DNA from: Novosphingobium album (ex Hu et al. 2023)
Lineage (GTDB): Bacteria > Pseudomonadota > Alphaproteobacteria > Sphingomonadales > Sphingomonadaceae
Direction of reading: 5' to 3'
DNA: 64,000 bases
Assembly (NCBI RefSeq): GCF_022832385.1
Contig: NZ_JALHLE010000001.1
Span: 62,001-126,000 of the forward strand
Below, one piece after another: positions 24,466 through 33,565 of this stretch. The notes beneath the pieces are model-generated. The model was not told the origin of the DNA. It did not search any database and saw nothing but the letters and a program-made list of their open reading frames with translations. The position numbers and the translations under genes are program-made. How positions within the stretch are numbered: position 1 is the first letter of the stretch; each line of letters begins with the position of its first letter.

Positions 24466-25920
24466 TTATTTCTTCAAAAACTTGCTGAGATCGGGGCCAC
24501 CGCCGCCAAGCCCGGGCAATCCGCCCGCACCGGGGCCAAGGCCCTGACCGCCAAGGCCCGGCATTGCGGCATCGAGGCCGCCCTTCCCGAACATCGCGGC
24601 AAGGCCCTTGAGGCCGCCCATCTTCTTGATCTGCTTCATTGCCTTGGACATCTCCATGTGCATTTTCAGCAGCTTGTTGATGTCCTGGACCTGCGTGCCC
24701 GAACCCTTGGCCACGCGAATCTTGCGCTTGGCGTTGAGCAGGGCGGGGTTGGCGCGCTCCTTGGGCGTCATCGAACCGATGATCGCATCCATGCGCAGCA
24801 GCACCCGGTCATCCATACCCGAGGCCTGCATCGCCGCCTTGGCCTTCTTCATGCCCGGCATCATGCCCGCGAGCATGCCGAGGCCACCCATGTTCTGCAT
24901 CTGCTTGAGCTGCATGCGCAGGTCGTTCATGTCGAACTTGCCCTGCTCCATGCGCTTGGCGAGCGCCTCGGCGTCCTCGACCTTGACGGCTTCAGCCGCC
25001 TTCTCGACGAGACTGACGACGTCGCCCATGCCGAGGATACGGTTGGCGACGCGGCTGGGGTGGAAGACCTCGAGGGCCTCCATCTTCTCGCCGGTGCCCG
25101 CGAACTTGATCGGCTTGCCGGTGACCGCTCGCATCGAGAGCGCCGCACCGCCGCGCGCATCACCGTCCATACGGGTGAGGACGACACCGGTCAGGTCCAC
25201 CTGGCCGGAGAAACTTTGCGCGACGTTGACCGCATCCTGACCGGTCAGAGAGTCGACGACGAGCAGCGTTTCACGCGGATTGGAGATTTCGGCGACCGCC
25301 TTCATCTCGTCCATGAGCTGCTGGTCGACGTGCAAACGGCCGGCGGTATCGAGCAGCAGCACGTCGACCGCCTGCAGCTTCGCGGCCTGCATGGCGCGGG
25401 TGGCGATCTCGGTGGGCTGCTGGCCGGGGATGATCGGCAGCGTGGCAACGCCAACCTGCTCGCCCAGCACCTTGAGCTGTTCCTGTGCGGCCGGACGATT
25501 GACGTCGAGCGAGGCCATCATCGCCTTCTTGCCCTGCTTCTCCTTGAGCAGCTTGGCAATCTTGGCGGTGCTGGTGGTCTTGCCCGAGCCCTGAAGACCG
25601 ACCATCATGATCACGACCGGCGGCGCGGCATTGAGATCGAGTTCCGGCGTCACATCGCCGCCCAGCATCTCGATGATCGCGTCATTGACGATCTTGACGA
25701 CTTGCTGGCCCGGCGTGACCGAGCGCAGGACCGACTGGCCAATGGCCTTCTCGGTCACCTGATCGATGAAGCGGCGCACCACCGGGAGCGCGACATCGGC
25801 CTCGAGCAGCGCGATGCGCACTTCGCGCATGGCATCGCGGACGTCCTGCTCCTTGAGCGCGCCGCGGCCCCGCAGCTTGTCGAACACGCCGCCGAGACGA
25901 TCGGACAGACTGTCGAACAT
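24466..25920 (-). CDS. ffh: Signal recognition particle protein Ffh
   Basis: Ffh is the GTPase that, with 4.5S RNA, delivers nascent membrane proteins to FtsY. The 484-residue product (start MFDSLSDRLGGVF at 25920; an upstream ATG adds 6 residues) has the NG domain with P-loop GLQGSGKT at residues 108-115, LLLDTAGRLHVDQQL and the TRMDGDARGGAAL motif. The Met-rich M domain follows, and the tail is rich in Gly, Pro and Leu. It is 33 bases upstream of rpsP, a conserved alphaproteobacterial neighbourhood. Confidence 0.97.
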   Translation of the reverse strand: MFDSLSDRLGGVFDKLRGRGALKEQDVRDAMREVRIALLEADVALPVVRRFIDQVTEKAIGQSVLRSVTPGQQVVKIVNDAIIEMLGGDVTPELDLNAAPPVVIMMVGLQGSGKTTSTAKIAKLLKEKQGKKAMMASLDVNRPAAQEQLKVLGEQVGVATLPIIPGQQPTEIATRAMQAAKLQAVDVLLLDTAGRLHVDQQLMDEMKAVAEISNPRETLLVVDSLTGQDAVNVAQSFSGQVDLTGVVLTRMDGDARGGAALSMRAVTGKPIKFAGTGEKMEALEVFHPSRVANRILGMGDVVSLVEKAAEAVKVEDAEALAKRMEQGKFDMNDLRMQLKQMQNMGGLGMLAGMMPGMKKAKAAMQASGMDDRVLLRMDAIIGSMTPKERANPALLNAKRKIRVAKGSGTQVQDINKLLKMHMEMSKAMKQIKKMGGLKGLAAMFGKGGLDAAMPGLGGQGLGPGAGGLPGLGGGGPDLSKFLKK

Positions 25921-26113
25921 TGTGCCGTACTCCATCACGCGGGCCGACCAGGCCCGCAGAACGCCGAAAACGCCGGTGGGCGAAACCTCGCGGACCGGCG
26001 TGAGCGCAACATCATGCGAAAAACGCCGGCGGACGAAACCTCGTCAGCCAGCGTATCGCTATTACGCGAAACTCATATGTCGAAAGCCACGAAAATCCGG
26101 GACTTTCCTGAAA

Positions 26114-26189
<76 letters not shown>

Positions 26190-26342
26190 GTGCCATTTCA
26201 TCCGGATCGGTCCTGGGAGGCCCGTTCCGCCCCTTGCCGAAGCATCGCTTCCGCTTGGGAGGCCGCCCTCTAGTGGGGGCTCTCCCGGTTGGCAAGAGGG
26301 AATTTGAAGGCGCCCGATTTTTTCGCCGAACGCCTTCAAACC

Positions 26343-26663
26343 TTATTCGTCGCGGTCGTCGTCGTCGCCGCCGCCGCCGATGCCGAGATCGTCGTCACCG
26401 CCGAGATCAACATCGTTGTCAGGCGAATCGCCGTCATCATCGATGTCCAGATCGTCCTCGGCCAGATCAGTATCTTCCTGCTCTTCCGTTTCCTTCTTCT
26501 GGATTTCCTCGAAGGGAATCGGCTGCTTGGACTTGAGCACCGGCTCGGGATGCCACTCGTAGCCGCACTCGATGCACTTGACCGGGTCATCCTTGCCCAG
26601 ATCGTAGAAGCGGGTGCCGCATTTCGGGCAGCCGTGCTTGGCGCCCCACTCAGGCTTTGCCAT
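26343..26663 (-). CDS. TIGR02300 (FYDLN acid) zinc-ribbon protein
   Basis: The 106-residue product has two zinc-knuckle pairs (C12/C15 in CPKCGTRFYDLGKDD and C30/C33 in CIECGYEW) followed by a very acidic low-complexity tail made mostly of Asp, Glu and Gly. FYDLG is the family's FYDLN-type motif, and the layout is that of the TIGR02300 proteins, which are restricted to alphaproteobacteria. Their function is not established; a nucleic-acid or regulatory role is only a guess. It is divergent from aroA. Confidence 0.88.
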   Translation of the reverse strand: MAKPEWGAKHGCPKCGTRFYDLGKDDPVKCIECGYEWHPEPVLKSKQPIPFEEIQKKETEEQEDTDLAEDDLDIDDDGDSPDNDVDLGGDDDLGIGGGGDDDDRDE

Positions 26664-26985
26664 GAAATGTCCTCATCTTGCCCGTCCACGATAGGCCGGG
26701 TGTAAAATTCCGTGTCTTGATGGTAGGCCCGGCGCGCAAAATCAAGCGTGCCCGGCGCATCAGGGCGCGCGCCTTGCCATAGGCGGCCCGCGCTGTCAAA
26801 AGCCGCGGCCCGGGATGGCCTCCATTCCGCCCAATCGGGCCTGCGAAGCGCGATATTCTGCGCGTCGGTGCTCACGTACTTGAAGTACGCTGCGCTCCGA
26901 TGCTCGAAAATCACGATTCTCGGCTCCGTCTGGACGAAATGGAGGCCATCCCTCATCGTCCTGCCTCTTGCGAAAGCCCATTCCC
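26664..26985. other. 322-base divergent intergenic region holding a palindromic element
   Basis: No gene is supported. It must hold promoters for the FYDLN gene (-) and aroA (+). Most of its aroA-proximal half is the 141-bp palindrome described separately. Confidence 0.6.
26812..26952. repeat. 141-bp imperfect palindrome with perfect 15-bp ends, candidate mobile or regulatory repeat
   Basis: The outer arms GGGATGGCCTCCATT (26812-26826) and AATGGAGGCCATCCC (26938-26952) are perfect inverted repeats. The exact centre, base 26882, is also the centre of a second perfect inverted repeat CGTACTT-G-AAGTACG (26875-26889). The arms between are similar when one is reverse-complemented, allowing one small gap. 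The whole segment would fold into a single long hairpin in RNA. Both strands can be read through in frame to give similar peptides (RDGLH...WRPS), which is a result of the symmetry. It ends 33 bases before the aroA start. Confidence 0.75.
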
Positions 26986-28326
26986 GTGAGCCACGCCGCC
27001 GACACCGCCATGCGTCCCCGCCGCTTCCTGCCTGCAGGGCCGTTGAAAGGCACGATCCGCGTGCCCGGCGACAAGTCGATCAGCCACCGCTCGATCATGC
27101 TGGGCGCACTGGCCGTAGGCGAGACCCGTGTGACCGGCCTGCTGGAAGGCGAGGACGTGCTCGCCACCGCCGCCGCCATGCGCGCGATGGGTGCTACGGT
27201 CGAGCGGACGGGAGAAGGTGCGTGGTCAGTGCATGGCGTCGGCGTCGGCGCCCTGCTCCAGCCTCAGGCGCCACTCGACATGGGCAACTCGGGCACGTCG
27301 ACGCGGCTGCTGATGGGCCTCGTCGCCAGCCACCCGATCACCGCGACCTTCGTGGGCGACGCCTCGCTGTCGAAGCGGCCGATGGGCCGGGTGATTGAGC
27401 CCCTCTCGCAGATGGGTGCCAGCTTTGAGGCCAGCGAAGGCGGCCGCCTTCCGCTGATTCTCAAGGGTATCTGCCCTGCCGTGCCGATCAGTTACCGCCT
27501 GCTGGTAGCCTCGGCCCAGGTAAAGAGCGCGGTCTTGCTGGCCGGCCTCAACACCCCGGGCATAACCACGGTCATCGAGCCCGTACCTACGCGCGACCAT
27601 TCAGAACGCATGCTGCGCGGCTTCGGCGCGGAATTGAACGTTGAAGTGGAAGTCGACGGCACCCGGATCATCAGCATTCGCGGTGAAGCGGAACTCAAGC
27701 CGCAGACCATCGATGTGCCGGGCGACCCATCCTCGGCGGCCTTCTTCATGGTCGCCGCGCTGATCACGCCGGGCAGCGAAGTGCTGATCGAAAACGTCGG
27801 CCTCAATCCCACCCGCGCCGGGCTCGTCGAAGTCCTGCGCCAGATGGGCGGGCAGATCGACGAAGTGAACGCCCGCGAAGTCGGCGGCGAGCCGGTCGCG
27901 GATCTTCTGGTCAAGCATTCGCCACTCAAGGGCATCGAGGTCGACCCGGCAATCGCGCCCAGCATGATCGACGAGTTCCCCGCCCTCTTCGTGGCCGCCG
28001 CATTGGCGGACGGCGTGACCACCACCAGCGGGCTCGACGAATTGCGCGTAAAGGAGTCCGACCGCCTCGCAGTAATGGCCGCTGCGCTGACAGCTGCCGG
28101 TGCCCGCATCGAGGAACGCGAGGATGGCCTCATCATCACCGGCACTGGTGGCGAACCGCTGCCCGGCTCGGCAGGCGCCATCGCCACCCACCTCGATCAC
28201 CGCATTGCCATGTCGATGGCCGTCACAGGCCTTGCCAGCAAGAACGGCGTGGAAGTGGACGACACCCGTCCGATTGCCACCAGTTTCCCGGTCTTCGAAA
28301 CGATGCTGGACGGTCTCGCCGCATGA
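26986..28326 (+). CDS. aroA: 3-phosphoshikimate 1-carboxyvinyltransferase (EPSP synthase)
   Basis: AroA joins shikimate 3-phosphate and phosphoenolpyruvate in aromatic amino acid synthesis. The 446-residue protein has [50 protein letters not shown]-type sequence, [13 protein letters not shown] and [15 protein letters not shown] chose GTG 26986 (reading MSHAADTAM); ATG 27010 is also possible, and TTG 26968 is unlikely. Its stop overlaps the following deaminase start by 4 bases. Confidence 0.96.
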   Translation: MSHAADTAMRPRRFLPAGPLKGTIRVPGDKSISHRSIMLGALAVGETRVTGLLEGEDVLATAAAMRAMGATVERTGEGAWSVHGVGVGALLQPQAPLDMGNSGTSTRLLMGLVASHPITATFVGDASLSKRPMGRVIEPLSQMGASFEASEGGRLPLILKGICPAVPISYRLLVASAQVKSAVLLAGLNTPGITTVIEPVPTRDHSERMLRGFGAELNVEVEVDGTRIISIRGEAELKPQTIDVPGDPSSAAFFMVAALITPGSEVLIENVGLNPTRAGLVEVLRQMGGQIDEVNAREVGGEPVADLLVKHSPLKGIEVDPAIAPSMIDEFPALFVAAALADGVTTTSGLDELRVKESDRLAVMAAALTAAGARIEEREDGLIITGTGGEPLPGSAGAIATHLDHRIAMSMAVTGLASKNGVEVDDTRPIATSFPVFETMLDGLAA

Positions 28327-28766
28327 CCGGCATCCACCAGGCCGCCATCGATGCCTGTTACGACCAGGCGCTGAAAAGCTACAACGAAGGCGGCTTGCCG
28401 ATCGGCTCGGCCTTGACCCGCGGAGACGAAATCATCGCGGTCGGCCACAACCGGCGCATGCAGCAGGGCAACCCGATCCTCCATGGCGAAATGGATTGCC
28501 TGCAGAATGCGGGACGACAGGCCAGCTACCGCGACTGCACGCTCTACACCTCGCTCTCGCCCTGCATGATGTGCTCGGGCACGATCGTGCAGTTCAAGAT
28601 CCCGCGCGTGGTGATCTGCGAGAACCGCAATTTCGGTGGAAACGAACAGTTCCTGCGCAATCGGGGCGTCGAGGTCGAGATCATCGACGATGCCCACTGC
28701 ATCGACCTTATGGCCCGATTCATCTCCGAAAGCGGCCAGCTTTGGGCGGAAGACATCGCCGACTGA
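28323..28766 (+). CDS. Cytosine/nucleoside deaminase family protein
   Basis: The 147-residue zinc deaminase has the catalytic HGEMDC motif (His54, Glu56) and PCMMCSG (Cys81, Cys84). The size and the [12 protein letters not shown] start resemble yeast-type cytosine deaminase and related guanine/nucleoside deaminases. The true substrate cannot be fixed from sequence alone. It sits in an aroA-deaminase-cmk-cytochrome series with 4-base overlaps, which suggests pyrimidine salvage next to cmk. Confidence 0.88.
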   Translation: MTGIHQAAIDACYDQALKSYNEGGLPIGSALTRGDEIIAVGHNRRMQQGNPILHGEMDCLQNAGRQASYRDCTLYTSLSPCMMCSGTIVQFKIPRVVICENRNFGGNEQFLRNRGVEVEIIDDAHCIDLMARFISESGQLWAEDIAD

Positions 28767-28818
28767 CGGCAGGCGCCAAACCTTGCCATCGCCGTTATGG
28801 CAGGCCATGGGGCGCACC

Positions 28819-29442
28819 ATGATCATCGCCGTCGACGGACCCACTGCTTCGGGCAAAGGCACTATCGCCAAGGCCCTGGCCGCCCATTTCGGACTACCTC
28901 ACCTCGATACCGGCTTGCTTTACCGTGCCGTGGGCAGACAGGTGGAACTTTCTGGCGGTGACCCGAACAGCGAAGACGACGCGCTGGCCGCCTGCGCCTT
29001 CCCCGAAGCCCTGCTTTCCGATCCCGAACTTCGCTCGGAAGCCACGGGTGGCCTCGCAAGCCGGGTTTCCGTACATCCCTCTGTCCGCAAGGCGCTCTAT
29101 GAACGCCAACGCTCCTTTGCCACCCAGCCCGGCGGCGCGATTCTCGACGGACGCGACATCGGCACGATGATCGCCCCCGATGCGGACGTGAAGCTTTTCG
29201 TCCTGGCCTCCGTTGAAGCGCGAGCGCAGCGCCGATTCAACGAAATGCAACAGCAGGGCCGCAAGGTCACGCTTGACGAGATCGCCACCGATCTCGCTCA
29301 GCGCGACGCACGGGACCGCACGCGCAAGGAAGCCCCCTTGCGGGCAGCCGACGATGCCGTGCTTCTGGACACCTCCCACCTCGGGCGCGATGATGCCATC
29401 GCCGCCGCCGTGGCAGCGGTCGAAGCGAAAGCACTGTCATGA
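28819..29442 (+). CDS. cmk: Cytidylate kinase
   Basis: Cmk phosphorylates CMP and dCMP. The 207-residue protein begins MIIAVDGPTASGKGTIAKAL with the P-loop at residues 7-15, then HLDTGLLYRAV and LDGRDIGTMIAPDADVK in the CMP-binding and lid regions, with RDARDRTRKEAPL near the C-terminus. ATG 28807 (adding MGRT) is the alternative start. It overlaps the cytochrome gene by 4 bases and is followed by rpsA, the common cmk-rpsA neighbourhood. Confidence 0.96.
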   Translation: MIIAVDGPTASGKGTIAKALAAHFGLPHLDTGLLYRAVGRQVELSGGDPNSEDDALAACAFPEALLSDPELRSEATGGLASRVSVHPSVRKALYERQRSFATQPGGAILDGRDIGTMIAPDADVKLFVLASVEARAQRRFNEMQQQGRKVTLDEIATDLAQRDARDRTRKEAPLRAADDAVLLDTSHLGRDDAIAAAVAAVEAKALS

Positions 29443-29801
29443 AAACACGACTTACCTTCGTTCTGGCAGGACTTGCTGCGGGCTGCGCCGCAGCAACCTC
29501 CCCGCCGGTCGAAACCACAGCGCCCATGAAGGGCGCGCAGCGCGGTCTTGCCTTCGCGCAACAGCACTGCGCCGAATGCCATGGCGTTACGGCGAACACC
29601 CTGTCCCCCAATCCTGAATCCCCGCCTTTCGAGGATATAGCCAACCGCAACGGGCTGACTGCGGAAACACTGAGCCAGTTCCTGATCGACTCGCACAACT
29701 TCCCGGCCGCGATGGATTTCACGGTGACCGGCACTCAAGCCAGCGATCTCGCAGCCTGGATGCTGACCATGCGCAAACCGGATTATCAGCCGCAGCGCTA
29801 A
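29439..29801 (+). CDS. Small c-type cytochrome, probably lipid-anchored
   Basis: The 120-residue product has a heme-binding CAECH motif (Cys44, Cys47, His48) and several Met residues, including AAMDF and WMLTM, one of which could be the second axial ligand. The N-terminus is an export signal with a lipobox (LAAGC, Cys16), so it may be a lipoprotein in the periplasm. It belongs to the monoheme cytochrome c class; electron partner unknown. It would need the Ccm system encoded at the left edge for heme attachment. Overlaps cmk by 4 bases. Confidence 0.85.
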   Translation: MKTRLTFVLAGLAAGCAAATSPPVETTAPMKGAQRGLAFAQQHCAECHGVTANTLSPNPESPPFEDIANRNGLTAETLSQFLIDSHNFPAAMDFTVTGTQASDLAAWMLTMRKPDYQPQR

Positions 29802-30020
29802 TTCGGCCAAACGCCGCCATTTTCCTTGCATTTCACCCATCACGCGCGTAGGGCGCGCCGGTTCGGACGGCCCTCGTGGTCCGATGGACGCTGCGGTGCG
29901 TATCCGGCGCCCGTGGCAGTTCGGCCCTTTTGGCCCGCCGATGCAATGGTGCAGATGGCGGAGGAAAGACCGGCGGAACCAACCGCCTGGCCGGAAAAAT
30001 TGTTTTGAAGGAACCTGTTA

Positions 30021-31730
30021 ATGGCATCTTCTGCCAATCCGACTCGCGACGATTTCGCGAAAATGCTCGACGAGCAGCTCGGTGGCGTCGCTGACGACGG
30101 CTTCGAAGGCCGCGTCGTCAAGGGCACCATCACCGCCATCGAAAACGACAAGGCCGTCATCGACGTGGGCCTCAAGAGCGAAGGCCGCGTGCCGCTGCGC
30201 GAATTCGCGCGCGGTGAAGACTCGCACGGCCTGAAGGTCGGCGACGAAGTCGAAGTCTATGTCGACCGCGTCGAGAACGCAGACGGCGAAGCGATGCTGT
30301 CGCGTGACCGCGCCCGCCGCGAAGCCGCGTGGGACAAGCTGGAAAGCGAATTCGGCGAAGGCAAGCGCGTCGAAGGCGTGATCTTCGGCCGCGTCAAGGG
30401 CGGCTTCACCGTCGACCTCGACGGCGCCGTGGCCTTCCTGCCCGGCTCGCAGGTCGACATCCGTCCGGTTCGCGACGTGCAGCCGCTGATGGACGTGCCG
30501 CAGCCCTTCCAGATCCTCAAGATGGACCGCCGCCGCGGCAACATCGTCGTCTCGCGCCGCGCCGTCCTCGAAGAGACCCGCGCCGAACAGCGCAGCGAGC
30601 TGATCGACAAGCTGTCCGAGGGCCAGATCCTCGACGGCGTCGTCAAGAACATCACTGACTACGGTGCGTTCGTTGACCTCGGCGGTATCGACGGCCTGCT
30701 CCATGTCACCGACATGAGCTACAAGCGCGTCAACCACCCGAGCGAAGTGATCGCCATCGGCGACACCGTCACCGTTCAGATCATCCGCATCAACCAGGAC
30801 ACGCAGCGCATCTCGCTGGGCATGAAGCAGCTCGAGAGCGATCCCTGGGAAGGCGCGGCGGTCAAGTACCCGGTCGGCGCCAAGCTATCGGGCACTGTCA
30901 CCAACATCACCGAATACGGCGCCTTCGTGGAACTGGAAGCGGGCATCGAGGGCCTTGTCCACGTGTCCGAAATGTCCTGGACCAAGAAGAACGTCCACCC
31001 CGGCAAGATCGTTTCGACCTCGCAGGAAGTCGAAGTCATGGTTCTGGAAGTCGACAGCGACAAGCGCCGCATCTCGCTCGGCCTCAAGCAGGCCCAGCAG
31101 AACCCGTGGGAAGCTTTCGCCGAGAAGCACCCGGTCGGCTCGACCGTGGAAGGCGAAGTCAAGAACGCGACCGAATTCGGCCTGTTCATCGGCCTCGACG
31201 GCGACGTCGACGGCATGGTCCACATGTCGGACATCGCCTGGGGCATCTCGGGCGAAGACGCCCTTGCTCTGCACCGCAAGGGCGAGATGGTCTCGGCCGT
31301 GGTTCTCGACGTCGACGTCGAGAAGGAACGCATCAGCCTCGGCATGAAGCAGCTCGAGCGTGGCGCTCCGGCGGCCGGCGGCGTTTCGACGGCCAGCGGC
31401 AGCTCGCTGCGCCGCGGTGAAGTCGTCACCGTCACCGTTCTCGAAGTCCGCGATGGCGGCCTCGAAGTTCAGGCTGGCGACGATGGCGCGACCGGCTTCA
31501 TCAAGCGCTCGGACCTCGGCCGCGACCGCGACGAGCAGCGTCCGGACCGCTTCCAGGTCGGCCAGAAGCTCGACGCCATGGTCACTGGCTTCGACCGTTC
31601 GAAGAAGCCGAACTTCTCGGTCAAGGCCCGCCAGCTGGCCGAAGAGAAGGAAGCCGTGGAGCAGTACGGTTCGTCCGACTCGGGTGCGTCGCTCGGCGAC
31701 ATCCTCGGCGAGGCGCTCAAGAACCGTTGA
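30021..31730 (+). CDS. rpsA: 30S ribosomal protein S1
   Basis: S1 unwinds and docks mRNA on the 30S subunit. The 569-residue protein has six S1 (OB-fold) repeats; the repeated core (for example DGVVKNITDYGAFVDLGGIDGLLHVTDMSYKR and SGTVTNITEYGAFVELEAGIEGLVHVSEMSW, each shown in part) is easy to see in domains 3 to 5. The start ATG 30021 follows AAGGAA. A 220-base leader upstream holds a short stem (GGCGG/CCGCC). Terminator follows. Confidence 0.97.
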   Translation: MASSANPTRDDFAKMLDEQLGGVADDGFEGRVVKGTITAIENDKAVIDVGLKSEGRVPLREFARGEDSHGLKVGDEVEVYVDRVENADGEAMLSRDRARREAAWDKLESEFGEGKRVEGVIFGRVKGGFTVDLDGAVAFLPGSQVDIRPVRDVQPLMDVPQPFQILKMDRRRGNIVVSRRAVLEETRAEQRSELIDKLSEGQILDGVVKNITDYGAFVDLGGIDGLLHVTDMSYKRVNHPSEVIAIGDTVTVQIIRINQDTQRISLGMKQLESDPWEGAAVKYPVGAKLSGTVTNITEYGAFVELEAGIEGLVHVSEMSWTKKNVHPGKIVSTSQEVEVMVLEVDSDKRRISLGLKQAQQNPWEAFAEKHPVGSTVEGEVKNATEFGLFIGLDGDVDGMVHMSDIAWGISGEDALALHRKGEMVSAVVLDVDVEKERISLGMKQLERGAPAAGGVSTASGSSLRRGEVVTVTVLEVRDGGLEVQAGDDGATGFIKRSDLGRDRDEQRPDRFQVGQKLDAMVTGFDRSKKPNFSVKARQLAEEKEAVEQYGSSDSGASLGDILGEALKNR

Positions 31731-31768
31731 TCTTGCGCGTCCCTTCCGGGACACCGAAATCACCAAGG

Positions 31769-31803
31769 GCCCGCCCGGAGCAATCCGGGCGGGCTTTTGC
31801 TTT
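31769..31803 (+). terminator. rpsA terminator
   Basis: An 11-bp perfect stem (31769-31779 with 31784-31794) closes a 4-base loop and is followed by TTTTGCTTT. It lies 38 bases after the rpsA stop. Confidence 0.93.
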
Positions 31804-31842
31804 GCCGCAACATGACTACAGTGGCGGGCAAGGAGAGATCCC

Positions 31843-32601
31843 ATGCTCGAAGTCCACCAGTTCCCCTGCCTGTCCGACAACTACGGCTACCTGCTCCACG
31901 ACCCGGTGAGCGAAGAGACCGTCTGCATCGACACGCCCGATGCCGACGAATACCTGAGGCAGGCCGGTCACAAGGGCTGGCAGATCACGCAGATCTGGAA
32001 CACCCACTGGCACCCCGACCACGCAGGCGGTAACGAGGCGATCAAGGCAGTCACTGGCTGCCGCATCACGGCCCCAGCAGCCGAGGCAGCCAAGATTGCT
32101 GCGGCAGACCGGCTGGTGAAGCAGGGTGACACCGTCTCGATCGGTGACAGGAAAGGCATGGTGCTCGACGTGGGTGGACACACCCTGGGCCATGTCGCCT
32201 ACCACCTGCCCGGTGCGGGCATGGCCTTCGTCGGAGATTCGCTCTTCGCGCTGGGTTGCGGCCGCATGTTCGAAGGCACGCCGGAACAGTTCTGGACCAG
32301 CCTCAAGCGGCTGAAGGCACTGCCGGCGGAAACGATGCTCTACTGCGCGCACGAATACACGCAGGCCAACCTTCGCTTCGCCCTTCACGCCGATCCGGAA
32401 AATGCCGATCTGGCCGCCTATGCCGTGGACATCAAAAAGTGCCGCGAAGCGGGTCTGCCGACCGTGCCAGCAAAGCTGGAACGCGAACTCAAGACCAACC
32501 CTTTCCTGCGTGCCGACGATCCGGCGATGCAGGCCCGTTGGGGCGGTGGCGATGCCATCGCGACATTCGCGGCGCTCAGGAGTGCCAAGGACAACTTCTG
32601 A
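31843..32601 (+). CDS. gloB: Hydroxyacylglutathione hydrolase (glyoxalase II)
   Basis: GloB hydrolyses S-lactoylglutathione in methylglyoxal detoxification. The 252-residue metallo-beta-lactamase-fold protein has the metal-binding THWHPDH motif (His55, His57, Asp59, His60), GGHTLGHVAYHL, FVGDSLFALGCGRMFEG and YCAHEYTQANLRFA, all typical. The ribosome site is AAGGAG. Confidence 0.95.
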   Translation: MLEVHQFPCLSDNYGYLLHDPVSEETVCIDTPDADEYLRQAGHKGWQITQIWNTHWHPDHAGGNEAIKAVTGCRITAPAAEAAKIAAADRLVKQGDTVSIGDRKGMVLDVGGHTLGHVAYHLPGAGMAFVGDSLFALGCGRMFEGTPEQFWTSLKRLKALPAETMLYCAHEYTQANLRFALHADPENADLAAYAVDIKKCREAGLPTVPAKLERELKTNPFLRADDPAMQARWGGGDAIATFAALRSAKDNF

Positions 32602-32642
32602 GGCAGCCGGCCATTGAAACCACCCTTGCCCGGGCCGGGCTC

Positions 32643-32831
32643 TCAGGTCTCTCGAAACGATTGGGTGCGGTCGAGCCTGCTCATCACTTCCTCGAGCGGT
32701 TCGACGACAGTGACGCTGCGTCCTTCGCCGAAACGGATGCGCGTGCCTTCCGATATCTGTGAAATGAATGTGACCTGCGACGCGTTAATCACGGTCGGGG
32801 TGCGATCGACACTGGTCAGCTTCACGAACAT
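32643..32831 (-). CDS. Small protein resembling FlbD-type proteins
   Basis: This is a 62-residue product: MFVKLTSVDRTPTVINASQVTFI at the start and VTVVEPLEEVMSRLD in the second half. The pattern of a short beta protein with a conserved INA segment and a valine-rich C-terminal helix resembles the small FlbD/flagellar-region protein family. Similarity is by eye and the flagellar link is not supported by its neighbours. A ribosome site (GGAGAGG) precedes ATG 32831, arguing that it is expressed. Function unknown. Confidence 0.65.
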   Translation of the reverse strand: MFVKLTSVDRTPTVINASQVTFISQISEGTRIRFGEGRSVTVVEPLEEVMSRLDRTQSFRET

Positions 32832-32921
32832 GCATCACCTCTCCAAAAGGGCAATGCAGCAAGCCTAGGCCTTCGTCCGGACAAAACCAGAGATCTGGAT
32901 CAAAAACGGAAGAAAGAGGCG

Positions 32922-32957
32922 CAAAAGAAAAAGCCCCCGTCATGCGACGGAGGCTCT
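32922..32957 (-). terminator. Terminator of the ATP synthase F0 operon
   Basis: A 10-bp stem with one mismatch (32946-32955 with 32932-32941), closed by a 4-base loop, is followed on the minus strand by TTTTCTTTT, 33 bases after the atpF stop. Confidence 0.88.
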
Positions 32958-32989
32958 TCTGTCTCTTCGACCAGCCGACGCGGCGGGAT

Positions 32990-33565
32990 TCAGATCCCGG
33001 CGATGGCCTGGTCCACCAGCGCCTTGTCGGCATCGGCGGAGTGATTGGCGGCGATCAGGCCCTTGGCGGCGGCGGCAGCAGCCACGGCAGCCTTGTTGCG
33101 CAGTTCGGTGACCGCAGCGAGTTCAGCCGCAGCGATCTTGTCCTGCGCCATCTTTTCGCGGCGGGTGATCACGTCGGCCGTGTCCTTCTCGGCCTTGGCG
33201 ACAATCGCCTCGGCTTCGTGACGGGCATGCTCGATCATCGCGGCCGCGTCCTTTTCGGCGTTCGCGATCTTGTCCGCATATTCCTTGCGCAGGGCTTCCG
33301 CCTCGGCACGAAGGGCCTTCGCTTCTTCGAGCTGCGCCTTGATCTCGCCGATCTGGGAATCGAGACCGCGGCTCAACATCCCCGGCAGTCCTTTCCAGAC
33401 AGCGATGGCCAGCAGCACGATCATCGACGCGCTGACGATGGCAACCGGCGGAGCGACACCGAGCAACGCCGGTTCAGCGTGGTGCTCTACATGCGCGGTA
33501 GTTGCACCAACCGCTTCGGCACCTTCGTGGGCAATGCTCTGCTCAACGGCAACGTCATCAGCCAT
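32990..33565 (-). CDS. atpF: F0F1 ATP synthase subunit b
   Basis: Subunit b is the stator stalk that connects membrane F0 to F1. The 191-residue product has an N-terminal extension of about 40 residues, one membrane helix (about 41-60, VAIVSASMIVLLAIAVWKG), then a long charged helix rich in Glu, Ala and Lys that forms the coiled coil with b'. It overlaps the b' gene by 8 bases. Which of the two genes is called b and which b' follows alphaproteobacterial order (c, b', b). Confidence 0.92.
   Translation of the reverse strand: MADDVAVEQSIAHEGAEAVGATTAHVEHHAEPALLGVAPPVAIVSASMIVLLAIAVWKGLPGMLSRGLDSQIGEIKAQLEEAKALRAEAEALRKEYADKIANAEKDAAAMIEHARHEAEAIVAKAEKDTADVITRREKMAQDKIAAAELAAVTELRNKAAVAAAAAAKGLIAANHSADADKALVDQAIAGI

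Noticed and set aside
26336-26956. Minus-strand frame covering the FYDLN gene and the palindrome
   Set aside because: Out of frame with the zinc-ribbon protein, which has clear motifs; the shared residues follow from the palindrome.
26748-27398. Plus-strand open frame reading through the palindrome into aroA
   Set aside because: Its similarity to the minus-strand frame (RDGLH...WRPS) comes from the palindrome itself. It overlaps aroA in a different frame and has no good start.
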